From: Candidatus Saccharimonadota bacterium
GTDB lineage: Bacteria > Patescibacteriota > Saccharimonadia > Saccharimonadales > Saccharimonadaceae
Direction of reading: 5' to 3'
Assembly: GCA_017512095.1 (NCBI GenBank)
Contig: JAFWHC010000007.1
Location: 1-64,000 of the forward strand
Length of the DNA stretch: 64,000 nucleotides
Positions 47,285 to 56,082 of the stretch are shown here, piece by piece. The notes below the pieces were generated by a model. The model did not search any database, was not told the DNA's origin, and saw only the letters and a list, made by a program, of their open reading frames with translations. Positions within the stretch are counted from its first letter, which is position 1, and the number at the start of each line of letters is the position of its first letter. The position numbers and the translations under genes were made by a program.

Positions 47285-49789
47285 CTAGACAACTTCCGCA
47301 CCGAGCGTCTTGAGTTCTTTAACGATTGTCTCTATTATATCAGAAACCTCTGAACTTTCTAGAGTTTTTTCTTCGCTCGCGACGTCGAGATGGAAGGAAA
47401 GATTTTTAGTAGATTCGTTTTCTTTATGATAAATAGAAACCACTTCTAGTTTATAAATTATTCCTGAAATTTTGCTTAAAATGGTGTTGATTTTGGTTTC
47501 AAAATCTGCATAGCTGGCGGTTTCTGGAACGCGGAAAGTAAGATCGCGCGAGACAAATGGGAACTTAGAGAGTTTGATGCCAAATTTTTTCTTGGTTTTA
47601 GCACCGAGACAAGCATCGAGGTTTAATTCGATTGCGGCGATAGTTTGATTGTCGAGTTTGAAACGTTTAAGGACAGAGCGTTTGATTTCGCCGAGTTCAC
47701 CTACCTTGGTGTCGTTAAGATATATGGCTACGGCGTGTAGGGGTTCGAGAAGCTCGGAGGTGTTGAGTGGTTTTAATTCGAAGTTGAGGCTGAGCGATTT
47801 TTCGAGTTCGCGCAGGACTTGCTTGGTGGCGTAATAATCGCCGAAGGTGGTGAGGCCGAGATGTGTTTGCATTTCGGGAACGTTTTCTTCGTTTAGACCC
47901 CAAGATTTTTTGGAGACCTGGTTCAGCTCATAGAGGGAGAAATCTTTGAAGCCGGCCTTTTCGTTTTCGCGAATTTTATCAAGGAGCGACGGCACAAGAG
48001 ACTGGCGGAAGCACTCAAGCGCGGGCGAAATGGAGTTGACAATTTGGTAAGAATCGGCGGGATTTTCGTTGACTTTTTCTTGTAGGCTTTTGGAGACGAA
48101 AGAGTAAGTGAGAAGTTCGTTCATACCGAGGCGATCGGAAAGGACGATGCGGAGTTTTGATTTGAAATCGAACATTGGATCGACGGTTGGGCAGACAAAC
48201 GGCCGTAGCGGGAAACTGAACGGAATGTTGTCGAAGCCGAGCAAGCGACCAACTTCCTCGATGATATCTTCTTTGATGTGGATGTCGGTGCGCCAAAGCG
48301 GGGCGGTAATTTCTAAAACGTTGTTCTTGGATTTTGTTTCGAAACCAGTGTTTTCAAGAGTTTTGATAATAAGTTCTTCGGGGTAAGAGGTGCCGAGAAG
48401 AGCGTTTATCTCGTCTGTTGTAATTTTTACAACATTTCGGATAAATTGGTTGTCTTGAATGAGGGCGGGGTCAGTGTCGATGACGGAGGCGATAGGTTCG
48501 CTGCCAGCAAAGTGTTCTAGCTCGTCAAAAAGCATGTGGCGAGCAGAATCGAGATCGGTGGCAGGGCGACCTTTAGTGAAACGAGTGATGGCTTCACTAA
48601 AAATGCCGTGAGACATTTGGGTCTTGCGTAAGTTGTAGAGTGAGAAGCTAGCGATTTCGAAAATGACGCGACGCGTTGAATTATCAATGGCGGTCGATTT
48701 ACCACCCATAGCGCCAGCTAAGGCGACTGGCGTGTCGCTGGAGCAGATGATGATGTCGTGTTCGTTTAATTCAATTTCTTTGTCGTCGAGGAGAACGAGT
48801 TTTTCGCCTTTGCGAGCGAGCCGAACGCGGATTTCGGGCGTGTCGGTGCCGCCTACGGCAACGAACTTATCGTAGTCGAAGGCGTGGAGCGGCTGACCAG
48901 TCATGAGCATGATTTTGTTCGTGACGTCGACGAGCGGAGAAATAGAACGCATGCCGGCTTTGGCGAAGAAGATGTCGTCAAGTTTAAGAAAATCGGTGAC
49001 GGGTTCGTCGAGACCGGTGCCACCAAGATCAATGACGTGAGCTTCGTAGCGGGGGCAAATTTTGTAGTCGGAGATTTGAACGGAGAGCGGAACGGGGTTA
49101 GTGATGCGCGGAATGGTAATGGAGTTTTTGTCGCTAAATTCGAATTTTTCACCAAGAATGCCGGCGACTTCGCGGGCGAAGCCAATGAGTCCGAAGCAGT
49201 CAGGGCGATGAGTGAGGGATTTATTCTCGACTTCGATGATTTTATCGTTTAAATCGAAAGCCCGTGCAAGAGTGTCGCCAGGACGGACGGCGCGAAGACG
49301 ATTGTCTTCGGTTAGAATGACGTGGTCGGGAGAGATAGAAACGATACCGCCGTGGTCATCGCTTAAGGCGAGTTCGTCAGCAGCGGCGAGCATGCCATAA
49401 CTCATAAAGCCGCGAAGTGGTCGAGCGGAAATTTCAAAGGGTTCCGCTGTGCCGAAAGTTGCGGGGACGATGGCTCCTGGGGCGACCCAGGCGGTGAGCA
49501 TGCCTTTCTTGACGTTTGGTGCGCCGCAAACAACTTGGATATAGCCGTCGTGCTCGGGGTCGATTGTGCTATTCAGTTCTTTGCCGGCGTCGATTTGGCA
49601 GAGATGGAGATGAGTACCCTCGATTGGCTCGGCGGATTTAACTTTGACGATATAGATTTTTTTGTATTTTGGAGCAAGGTCTTCGACGTGTTCAATTTCG
49701 ACGAGGCGGGAGCCGATGAGTTTAAAAAGCTCATCGTCAGGAATTTTGATGTCGACTAGCTGTTTAAGTTCGTTGAGTGAAATTAGCAT
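47285..49789 (-). CDS. pheT: Phenylalanyl-tRNA synthetase subunit beta
   Basis: PheT (834 residues) has the N-terminal tRNA-binding fold (about 45-150), the B3/B4 editing region with HAFDYDKF and VALAGAMGG, the B5 domain, a core catalytic-like domain with FSEAITRFTKGRP-type sequence, and the C-terminal anticodon-binding FDX-ACB domain (FPFVSRDLTFRVPE, about 735-834). It pairs with the catalytic alpha subunit. The start follows 3 nt after pheS in the same operon. Confidence 0.97.
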   Translation of the reverse strand: MLISLNELKQLVDIKIPDDELFKLIGSRLVEIEHVEDLAPKYKKIYIVKVKSAEPIEGTHLHLCQIDAGKELNSTIDPEHDGYIQVVCGAPNVKKGMLTAWVAPGAIVPATFGTAEPFEISARPLRGFMSYGMLAAADELALSDDHGGIVSISPDHVILTEDNRLRAVRPGDTLARAFDLNDKIIEVENKSLTHRPDCFGLIGFAREVAGILGEKFEFSDKNSITIPRITNPVPLSVQISDYKICPRYEAHVIDLGGTGLDEPVTDFLKLDDIFFAKAGMRSISPLVDVTNKIMLMTGQPLHAFDYDKFVAVGGTDTPEIRVRLARKGEKLVLLDDKEIELNEHDIIICSSDTPVALAGAMGGKSTAIDNSTRRVIFEIASFSLYNLRKTQMSHGIFSEAITRFTKGRPATDLDSARHMLFDELEHFAGSEPIASVIDTDPALIQDNQFIRNVVKITTDEINALLGTSYPEELIIKTLENTGFETKSKNNVLEITAPLWRTDIHIKEDIIEEVGRLLGFDNIPFSFPLRPFVCPTVDPMFDFKSKLRIVLSDRLGMNELLTYSFVSKSLQEKVNENPADSYQIVNSISPALECFRQSLVPSLLDKIRENEKAGFKDFSLYELNQVSKKSWGLNEENVPEMQTHLGLTTFGDYYATKQVLRELEKSLSLNFELKPLNTSELLEPLHAVAIYLNDTKVGELGEIKRSVLKRFKLDNQTIAAIELNLDACLGAKTKKKFGIKLSKFPFVSRDLTFRVPETASYADFETKINTILSKISGIIYKLEVVSIYHKENESTKNLSFHLDVASEEKTLESSEVSDIIETIVKELKTLGAEVV

Positions 49790-49792
49790 AGA

Positions 49793-50740
49793 TTAAAACT
49801 CCTTCAAGAAATTTAGTTTTCCTGATTCAAAGTAGCGAACGTCGTTGATCCCGTATTTCAGCATGACGAGACGGTCAATACCGCCACCCCATGCAAAGCC
49901 TTTGTATGTTTCCGGGTCGATGCCGGCGGTTCTTAAGACGTTCGGATGAATCATGCCACAGCCGCCCATCTCGAGCCAGCCATCACCTTTGCCGCCGAGG
50001 GCCTTTGGTTTTTCGATTTGGAATTCGAGAGAAGGTTCGGTGAATGGGAAGAAGCCGGGCTGGGTTTTGATGTTGAGTTTTTGACCGTAGTAAGTCTCGA
50101 AGAAATTTTTCCAAGTGGCAAGCATTTGTCCAAGCGTAGCGTCTTTAGAAACGAAGACGCCTTCGCATTGATAGAAGGTGTGCTCGTGAGTGGCGTCAAC
50201 ATCCTCATTGCGAAAGACGCGGCCAGGCACAACGACGGCGATTTGGCCGTATTTTTCGAGGTCGTTTTTAAAGCGGGTGAGGGCGCGATATTGCATGGTC
50301 GAGGTGTGCGCGGGAGGGATAAAGCCCTCTTCTGTGCGGAAGGTGTCGTAACCGTCGCGCGCCGGGTGTTCCTTTGGAAAGTTAAGTGAGTCGAACATAT
50401 GGAATTCGTCATCAAGCTGGCGCGCCTCAATAACGTTGAAGCCCATGAGGCGATAAATTTTGGCGACGCGCTCGAGTTCTTGTGTGAGGGGGTGTTTAGT
50501 ACCGGTTTTGAATTCGTGTTTTGCGGCATTCTCGGCGAAAGGCGCCGTAAGGTCGATCGGTGTGACGTCGGCGGATTCAGCGGCTTCTTCTTCGGCTTTG
50601 ATGGCGGCGAGAAGAGCGTTTTTCTTGGCGTTTAGTTGTTCGCCAAAAGCTTTACGCTCGCTTTCGGGCAAAGTTTTAATTTTAGCATACTCACGACCGA
50701 GAGTTTTGAGTTCGGCCTTCAATTCTTCTATTTTGGACAT
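49793..50740 (-). CDS. pheS: Phenylalanyl-tRNA synthetase subunit alpha
   Basis: This 315-residue class II catalytic subunit has a coiled N-terminal arm (residues 1-85), then TKHPLTQELERVAKIYRLMGF, the motif 2 block FRNEDVDATHEHTFYQCEG, GGCGMIHPNVL and the motif 3 FAWGGGIDRLVMLKYGI. The frame includes 4 extra residues upstream, but the preceding ATG overlaps the -10 box. The ATG at 50740 lies 10 nt after TATAAT (leader of about 3-4 nt). The promoter -35 sits in the loop of the aquaporin terminator. Confidence 0.97.
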   Translation of the reverse strand: MSKIEELKAELKTLGREYAKIKTLPESERKAFGEQLNAKKNALLAAIKAEEEAAESADVTPIDLTAPFAENAAKHEFKTGTKHPLTQELERVAKIYRLMGFNVIEARQLDDEFHMFDSLNFPKEHPARDGYDTFRTEEGFIPPAHTSTMQYRALTRFKNDLEKYGQIAVVVPGRVFRNEDVDATHEHTFYQCEGVFVSKDATLGQMLATWKNFFETYYGQKLNIKTQPGFFPFTEPSLEFQIEKPKALGGKGDGWLEMGGCGMIHPNVLRTAGIDPETYKGFAWGGGIDRLVMLKYGINDVRYFESGKLNFLKEF

Positions 50741-50750
50741 ATTAATATAC

Positions 50751-50792
50751 ATTATACAACAAAAGAGACGCTTTTGCGAGAGCGCCTCTTTT
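50751..50792 (-). promoter_or_regulatory. pheST promoter within the aquaporin terminator
   Basis: The hairpin AAAAGAGACGCT / AGCGCCTCTTTT (50761-50792) ends the aquaporin transcript (U-rich end on the minus strand). Its loop contains TCGCAA (50774-50779), 17 nt upstream of -10 TATAAT (50751-50756). Confidence 0.75.
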
Positions 50793-50808
50793 GAGTTTTG
50801 GAATTTTA

Positions 50809-51792
50809 CTACTCTTCGACGAGGGTTTCGGAAACATCGGAAAGGTAGAAGCCGATGACTCCGCCAGCCATTGGGAAGATGACGTAGGTGCAGAGCGCGA
50901 GGCCGATGCCGCCAAGTAATTCGCCGACGCCATTGGCGCTTTGAGGCAAAATCTGGTACATCAAAGCGACTGCTGGGTTGAGCATGAAGGTGCCTTCAAG
51001 CGAGAAATAGTTTGCGGTGATGATGTAAACGGTGATGAGGGCGATAACGGTGCCACCAGCGGCGAGGAGACCAAAAGCGGCGGGATTTTTCTTGATGGCT
51101 TGAGAACGGGCATAGAAATAACCAATGATAGCTGCGCCGGTGAACTCGAGCATGGAAATAATCCAGAATTTGCCGTCTGGTGTGGCAGTCATGCCAGGAA
51201 GTTCAGCTTCGGAGCCACTGACGTTAATGAAAACGGAGATGAGGGTGAGGCCGAGCCAAGCACCGACGACTTGTGCGAGGAGATAGAGGATTCCCCGAAT
51301 AACTGACATACGGCGGGTGGCCATCATGCCGACGGTGATAACTGGGTTAAGATTGGCACCGGAAAGCTTGCGGACAGCGATGTAGACAACGGTGAGAATC
51401 AAGAAAAGATAGAGCAGCTGGTAAAGACCTAAGGTTAGAATGATCATTGTGATGAACATTGTGCCAAAGATTTCTCCAAGTAAAGCACCGTAGACCTTTT
51501 TGTTCTTGAAGATGGTGAGGATATTTTCGTCCCCTTCATATTTTTTGGCGAAAAACTTTTTCCAGAAGCCGGGTTTTTTCTCGGAAGTGACGACCTTTTT
51601 CTCTTCGGTTTTTTCTTCCTTGGCTTCCTTAACTTCCTTAGTTTCCTTTGTTTCTTTCTCGGGCTTAGTGTCTTTTACTTCTTTGACGCTTTTAGTCTCG
51701 GCTTTAACTTTTTCTTTTTTGTCGGAAAGTTTTTCATCTTTCACGGGCGGGTTCGTCTTGGTTTTTTTACCAGACTTTTTCGATTTAGCCAT
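50809..51792 (-). CDS. Aquaporin-type channel with charged Lys/Glu N-terminus
   Basis: This 327-residue protein has a long Lys/Glu-rich cytoplasmic extension (about residues 1-80) before an MIP-fold channel of about six helices. The first half-helix motif is NPV (GANLNPVITVG) instead of NPA, and the second is the normal NPA (FMLNPAVALMY). The pore would pass water or small neutral solutes. The NPV variant and the extension are unusual. AAGGAGG precedes the ATG, and TGTGA-TATAAT lies upstream, divergent from the 51903 gene. Confidence 0.88.
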   Translation of the reverse strand: MAKSKKSGKKTKTNPPVKDEKLSDKKEKVKAETKSVKEVKDTKPEKETKETKEVKEAKEEKTEEKKVVTSEKKPGFWKKFFAKKYEGDENILTIFKNKKVYGALLGEIFGTMFITMIILTLGLYQLLYLFLILTVVYIAVRKLSGANLNPVITVGMMATRRMSVIRGILYLLAQVVGAWLGLTLISVFINVSGSEAELPGMTATPDGKFWIISMLEFTGAAIIGYFYARSQAIKKNPAAFGLLAAGGTVIALITVYIITANYFSLEGTFMLNPAVALMYQILPQSANGVGELLGGIGLALCTYVIFPMAGGVIGFYLSDVSETLVEE

Positions 51793-51902
51793 AAACCTCC
51801 TTAAATGATATTTGAGGGTATTATATCACACTTTTTCGCGATATGGTATAATAAGATAATCAAAATCGAAAATATTGAAGAAGAAAAGAAGGAGAAAAAT
51901 CT

Positions 51903-52136
51903 ATGGGCGTAATGGTCACCCGAGATGAAGATGATAACCGTGAGCTGACAAGAAAGATTAATGCGGATTTGCGGGAAAAAATGCAAAGAACGCAGACGGC
52001 GGATGGCGAGGACCCGGATTTTATTGAGGATTCGGAGTTTTTTGAACAATACGAAAAAACTGGACGGTTTGGGTGGATTTGGTTTGTTCTTGTTGCGCTG
52101 GCGCTAGCGTCTTTGGTGTTTATTATTTTGCTTTAG
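51903..52136 (+). CDS. Small tail-anchored membrane protein, 77 aa
   Basis: The N-terminal 53 residues are charged and likely helical (RDEDDNRELTRKINADLREKM). One C-terminal membrane helix follows (about 58-77, IWFVLVALALASLVFIILL), ending the protein. No family was recognised. GAAGGAG lies 8 nt before the ATG, and a -10 TATAAT is at about 51849-51854. The 3' end overlaps the convergent metG by 14 nt, so the two transcripts are antisense to each other at their ends. Confidence 0.75.
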   Translation: MGVMVTRDEDDNRELTRKINADLREKMQRTQTADGEDPDFIEDSEFFEQYEKTGRFGWIWFVLVALALASLVFIILL

Positions 52137-53538
52137 GAAAAAGGGGCTGAGGAATAGCGATTGACGAAGCGCTGAAGATTTCGGCGATTTTGTTGGCGGT
52201 TTCGGGAAGGAAGGGTTTGAGAAGCACAACTGCGTCAAGCAGTCTTAAGTCGAGATCGGTGAGGATGTCTTTGGCTTTTTCGGGATCGGTTTTGGCGACG
52301 GACCAAGGAGCGAGGTCGTTAATGTCTTTGTTGATTTGCTGGATTTTGTTCCAAATGTGGTCGAAAGCTTTGGTATATTCAAAGTTGTCCATCAGGCTAA
52401 TATATTCTTCGTCTTTTGTAGGGGTGAAATCTGGTAGATTGACGGAATTTTTGTTGCTAAGGACGGCGAGGCGCTGGACGAGGTTGCCAAGGTCGTTGGC
52501 GAGTTCGTTAGAATAGGCGGCGTCGAATTTTTCCCATGTAAAATCGGAATCGGCAAAAGTGTCAATGTGTCGAAGGAAAAAGTAGCGGAACGGGTCGAGA
52601 CCGTATTTGTTGAGGATTTCTAATGGGTCGATAATATTACCAAGGGATTTGGACATTTTTTGACCGTTCGAAAGGACATGTCCGTGAGAAAGAATGACTT
52701 TCGGGAGCGGAAGGTCGAGGGCGAGTAAGATTGCTGGCCAAATGATGGCGTGAAAACGCAAAATATCTTTTCCGACGAATTGAACGTCGGCAGGCCAGAA
52801 ATCAGAAATGTCTTTTTCGGGGAAACCGAGGACGGTCAGGTAATTAGCAAGGGCGTCAATCCAGACGTACATGACCTGGTCCTCGTCACCAGGCACAGGG
52901 ATGCCCCAGCTAAGATTCTTTTTGGGACGAGAAATTGAGACGTCGGGTGAAGTTTCGAGGAGCTTCAAGACTTCAAGCTTGCGAAATTCGGGCAGAATCT
53001 TTAGTTCATTGGACTCGATGGCAGATTTGATTTGGGTTTTAAAGTCGGAGATACGGAAGTAATAGTTTTTTTCGGAGAGGCGTTCGTAAGGAGTTTGATG
53101 ATCGGGGCAGATCCCGCCGGTTTCTTCATGTTCTTTGTCGGTGACGAAGCGTTCGCAGCCGGAACAATACCAGCCCTCGTACTCGGCAGGGTAGATATGG
53201 TCTTTGAGTTTTTCCCAGATAAGCTGAACGCGACGGGCGTGGTCGGGGCTGGATGTGCGGATAAAATCGGTTGGTTCGACACCAAGCTTTTTAATAAAAT
53301 CTTGGAATTTGGCAGAATTCTCAGCGACGTATTGTTCGACGGGAACACCGAGGCTTTGAGCTTTGCTCCAAATTTTGTTGCCATGTTCGTCGGTGCCGGT
53401 CTGGAAACGGACGGTGTTTCCCTGTTCCTTTTGATAGCGAGCATAGACGTCCGCCAAAAGATAATCTAGCGCATGTCCGACGTGCGGTGCGCCGTTAACA
53501 TAAGGAATAGCAGTGGTAATATAGGTAGATTTTGTCAT
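52123..53538 (-). CDS. metG: Methionyl-tRNA synthetase
   Basis: This 471-residue class I enzyme has the HIGH motif AIPYVNGAPHVGHALDYLLAD near residue 22 and QKMSKSLGN near 295. A zinc knuckle is kept (YCSGCERF, then CPDHQTPYE). The C-terminal anticodon-binding helices follow, without the dimerisation OB-domain found in E. coli. It is transcribed away from the 53561 gene and partly antisense to the 51903 gene. Confidence 0.97.
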   Translation of the reverse strand: MTKSTYITTAIPYVNGAPHVGHALDYLLADVYARYQKEQGNTVRFQTGTDEHGNKIWSKAQSLGVPVEQYVAENSAKFQDFIKKLGVEPTDFIRTSSPDHARRVQLIWEKLKDHIYPAEYEGWYCSGCERFVTDKEHEETGGICPDHQTPYERLSEKNYYFRISDFKTQIKSAIESNELKILPEFRKLEVLKLLETSPDVSISRPKKNLSWGIPVPGDEDQVMYVWIDALANYLTVLGFPEKDISDFWPADVQFVGKDILRFHAIIWPAILLALDLPLPKVILSHGHVLSNGQKMSKSLGNIIDPLEILNKYGLDPFRYFFLRHIDTFADSDFTWEKFDAAYSNELANDLGNLVQRLAVLSNKNSVNLPDFTPTKDEEYISLMDNFEYTKAFDHIWNKIQQINKDINDLAPWSVAKTDPEKAKDILTDLDLRLLDAVVLLKPFLPETANKIAEIFSASSIAIPQPLFPKAK

Positions 53539-53560
53539 TTTTATTCAGAATAAAGGGTTA

Positions 53561-54145
53561 TTAGATTGCAAAGGCGATAATGAGGACGAGACCAACGATA
53601 ATGAGGAGTGAACCGCCGACAATGAATGGAACGGGGTTTTTCTTGAACTTTTCGGTGATGCCGGACAGGTCGATGTCGCGAGATTTATGGGCGTCGGGTT
53701 GCGAAGCGGGGTCGTTAAATGCGACGGATGGAGTGGTTTTTTGTGTGTCGTCGGCGGGCATGGCGGTCGGGTCGGCTGGCGTGGCCGGAGTTTCGGGCGT
53801 GGTAAAGTCGGCGGCGGGGGCAGCAGTGGTCAGGGGGTTAACTTCTGGCGCTGGCGTCGCGTCGGCGCCGAGATTGTCGAGCGAGACGGCGGACGGAACA
53901 TCAGGTGTGGTGGCGGCGGCTTCTTCGGGGACGTCGGCGATGGCTTGCTGTAGGAGAGACGGATCGATTGATGGAACGTCGGGGGCGACAGAAGCTTCGG
54001 GCGCGGGCGTTTCTGGCATGACCGGAGCGGTTGGCATAGCTACGGTTGGAGCTGCCGCTGCGGCAGGGTTAGAAAAGTCAGGAGCCGCCGGCGCGGTTGG
54101 CGCAGCGGGGTTTGGTGCAATAGGATTAGTGGGGTCTTGATTCAT
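53561..54145 (-). CDS. Proline/alanine-rich tail-anchored membrane protein, 194 aa
   Basis: The first 150 residues are low-complexity, with Pro, Ala, Thr, Val and Asp (starting MNQDPTNPIAPNP, later TPETPATPADPTAMPAD). A short basic segment KFKKNPVPF and a C-terminal membrane helix (about 173-192, IVGGSLLIIVGLVLIIAFAI) follow. The plan is the same as that of the 123-residue protein at 23414, so both belong to a family of spacer-like tail-anchored proteins. GGAGAGATC lies before the ATG. Confidence 0.78.
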   Translation of the reverse strand: MNQDPTNPIAPNPAAPTAPAAPDFSNPAAAAAPTVAMPTAPVMPETPAPEASVAPDVPSIDPSLLQQAIADVPEEAAATTPDVPSAVSLDNLGADATPAPEVNPLTTAAPAADFTTPETPATPADPTAMPADDTQKTTPSVAFNDPASQPDAHKSRDIDLSGITEKFKKNPVPFIVGGSLLIIVGLVLIIAFAI

Positions 54146-54188
54146 TTGATCTCTCCGTTTGGTTATTTACATAGAACTTAGTTTTATT

Positions 54189-54980
54189 TTACCGTGTTTT
54201 GAGGGTTTTAGCAAGCATAGCATAATTCTCGAGACTCAAATCGGCGGGGCGGGCAGCAGGATTAATTCCCTGGTCTTTTAATATTGCTTCTAACTTGGGT
54301 TTGTCGTAGTCGGTGAAGCTGGCGAGGTTGGCAGAAAGTTTCTTTCGAGGATTTGTGAATGACTTATGAATAAAATCTAAAACGTCGGTTTCGACGAGCG
54401 GGGTTGGGCGAGGTTGAAGAATCAGGACCTGAGAATCGACTTTTGGTGGTGGCGTGAAAAAATCTCTTGTAACGACGGGACCAAGCTTTGGTTTGGCGAA
54501 GTTTTCAACGAACAGGCTGAGTGAGGAATTGTTCAGTTTGGCTTCTTTAGGGCAGATTTTTTCGGCAACTTCTTTTTGGATTAACAGAACGATGTTTTCG
54601 GGCTTGTTGTTCGCGAGCAGAAGTTTTTCTATGATGGGCGTTGTGATGTAATAGGGGATGTTGCCGGCGACGACATAAGGTTCCTCGATTTGATTTAAAT
54701 CAAATTTTAAAAAGTCCTGATGTTTGACCTCGAGGTTTTTACCGGGAAAAGATTTGGGGAGATTGGCCGCTAGACGTTCGTCGAACTCGATGGCGATAAC
54801 TTTGTCGAAGCGTCGCAAGAGGCTTGAGGTGAGCGTGCCGAGGCCGGGGCCAATTTCGAGACAAAGCTTGACGTCTTTTTCGAGCGACGTTTCTGGGAGG
54901 TCGAGAGCGAGGTCGGCGATAGTTTCGAGAGTGGGGCGGTCTTTGAGCCAGTTTTGGCCAAGAGATTTTTTGTTTTTCAT
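54189..54980 (-). CDS. ksgA: 16S rRNA dimethyladenosine transferase KsgA
   Basis: This 263-residue enzyme makes m6,2A at two adenines near the 3' end of 16S rRNA. KNKKSLGQNWLKDRPTLETI is the SAM-binding start, then CLEIGPGLGTLTSSLLRR, VAGNIPYYITTPIIEKLL (the NIPYxIT catalytic motif) and FFTPPPKVDSQVLIL. The open frame extends far upstream over another gene, but the conserved start MKNKKSLGQ at 54980 is correct. It begins 1 nt after the YabE-like gene stop. The yabE-ksgA pairing is also seen in Firmicutes and, as rpf-ksgA, in actinobacteria. Confidence 0.96.
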   Translation of the reverse strand: MKNKKSLGQNWLKDRPTLETIADLALDLPETSLEKDVKLCLEIGPGLGTLTSSLLRRFDKVIAIEFDERLAANLPKSFPGKNLEVKHQDFLKFDLNQIEEPYVVAGNIPYYITTPIIEKLLLANNKPENIVLLIQKEVAEKICPKEAKLNNSSLSLFVENFAKPKLGPVVTRDFFTPPPKVDSQVLILQPRPTPLVETDVLDFIHKSFTNPRKKLSANLASFTDYDKPKLEAILKDQGINPAARPADLSLENYAMLAKTLKTR

Positions 54981-54981
54981 T

Positions 54982-56058
54982 CTAAATTCCGTTGCGATTA
55001 GTCCAGTCGGTGGCAAGGTCGAATTGTTCTGGGTTGGTAGTGGCAAAGGTGCCAGTGTCGTAAACTTTGCCGAGGCCAAGAGAGGTTTCGACAATCGAAC
55101 AGCGTGGGTAACGGGAGAGATCGGCGGCGACGAGAATGTATCCTTCATCGTCAACTTTAGCGCCATCTTCGCGTACGGTGTAGCTAGACTTGCCGCAGAA
55201 AGCCATGACGCCAGACATAGGTAAATCATAATACGTTTCTTGGCGCTCAACATAATCGCCGTTTAAGTTTTTTGCCGTGTATCGATTGCGTCCCATGGAT
55301 GCAGTGAGTGGCGAAGCGTTTTTGATGGCGGTGCCAATGGCGACGATACGCGCTTTAGGCTCGCGAATGATTTCTTCAGAGATAAGTTCGCTGCTCGTTT
55401 CTTCGCCATTGATGCGTTTTATTCGATAGACTTTTTTGACTTTGCCAAGTTCGCCGAGCTCACGGACTTCTTCAGAACCAGATGGGATGTTGTAGTCACG
55501 AATAGTTTCGGTTGTAAAATCAATATCTTCCTCGATCGTAACGGTGTCGCCGTTGCCGCGATGGATTTGGTAGGTTGGGGTGGCGCCGGTTTCTAGAAAG
55601 CTGGTTGATGTGGCAATGGTGACGGTGTCGTCGTCGTAAACCGTGAAACCGGCGGAGCGAACGGCGGTGTAGGGTTCATAACTTGTGACGTGGGAGATTT
55701 GTGAGTGGATGCCATCGTAGATTAGGATGGGGTGTGAGCGATAAATGTTGATATAGAAGTTGTCGGCGTCAATGGCGGATTCGAGTGTAGGTGCGACGGC
55801 GTCAGTCGGGTCGAGCGAGATATTGAGTCGTTCGAGAACATCCGCTACGGTCGCGGCGTCGGTCTTGACGGTTTTTTTGATGTCGCCATCAAAGACGGTG
55901 ACGAAATGATTTTGGTCAGAGGAAGAATAAGTCGTTTCTTCGAGGGCGTCTTCGTTGTCGGCAAAGGAAGCTGGCGCTAGTTTCATGCCGAGCAGGAAAA
56001 AGACGGCCATCAAAACAAAGCCCGCAGTTATAGTAAGTTTTTCGGATTTAATCCGCAT
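54982..56058 (-). CDS. YabE-like cell-wall protein with DUF348, G5 and 3D domains
   Basis: This 358-residue envelope protein has a signal or anchor segment (residues about 8-30). It is followed by DUF348-like repeats (VTVFDGDIKKTVKTDAATVADVLERLNI and a second copy near 130), a G5-like domain (about 175-230, PSGSEEVRELGELGKVKKVYRI) and a C-terminal 3D-like domain (SLGLGKVYDTGTFATTNPEQFDLATDW) with conserved Asp and Gly. Relatives are resuscitation-promoting or lytic transglycosylase-like proteins. The leaderless start is 6 nt after TATAAT. It is upstream of ksgA, as in Bacillus. Confidence 0.88.
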   Translation of the reverse strand: MRIKSEKLTITAGFVLMAVFFLLGMKLAPASFADNEDALEETTYSSSDQNHFVTVFDGDIKKTVKTDAATVADVLERLNISLDPTDAVAPTLESAIDADNFYINIYRSHPILIYDGIHSQISHVTSYEPYTAVRSAGFTVYDDDTVTIATSTSFLETGATPTYQIHRGNGDTVTIEEDIDFTTETIRDYNIPSGSEEVRELGELGKVKKVYRIKRINGEETSSELISEEIIREPKARIVAIGTAIKNASPLTASMGRNRYTAKNLNGDYVERQETYYDLPMSGVMAFCGKSSYTVREDGAKVDDEGYILVAADLSRYPRCSIVETSLGLGKVYDTGTFATTNPEQFDLATDWTNRNGI

Positions 56059-56082
56059 GGGGATATTATATCAAATTTTGGG

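Noticed and set aside
54189-55253. 354-aa version of KsgA and long upstream extensions of PcsB-like (58566), FtsE (60420), XseA (34732) and YebC (4734)
   Set aside because: Extensions overlap upstream genes or promoters and lack family similarity; conserved starts and -10/ATG spacing fix the shorter forms.
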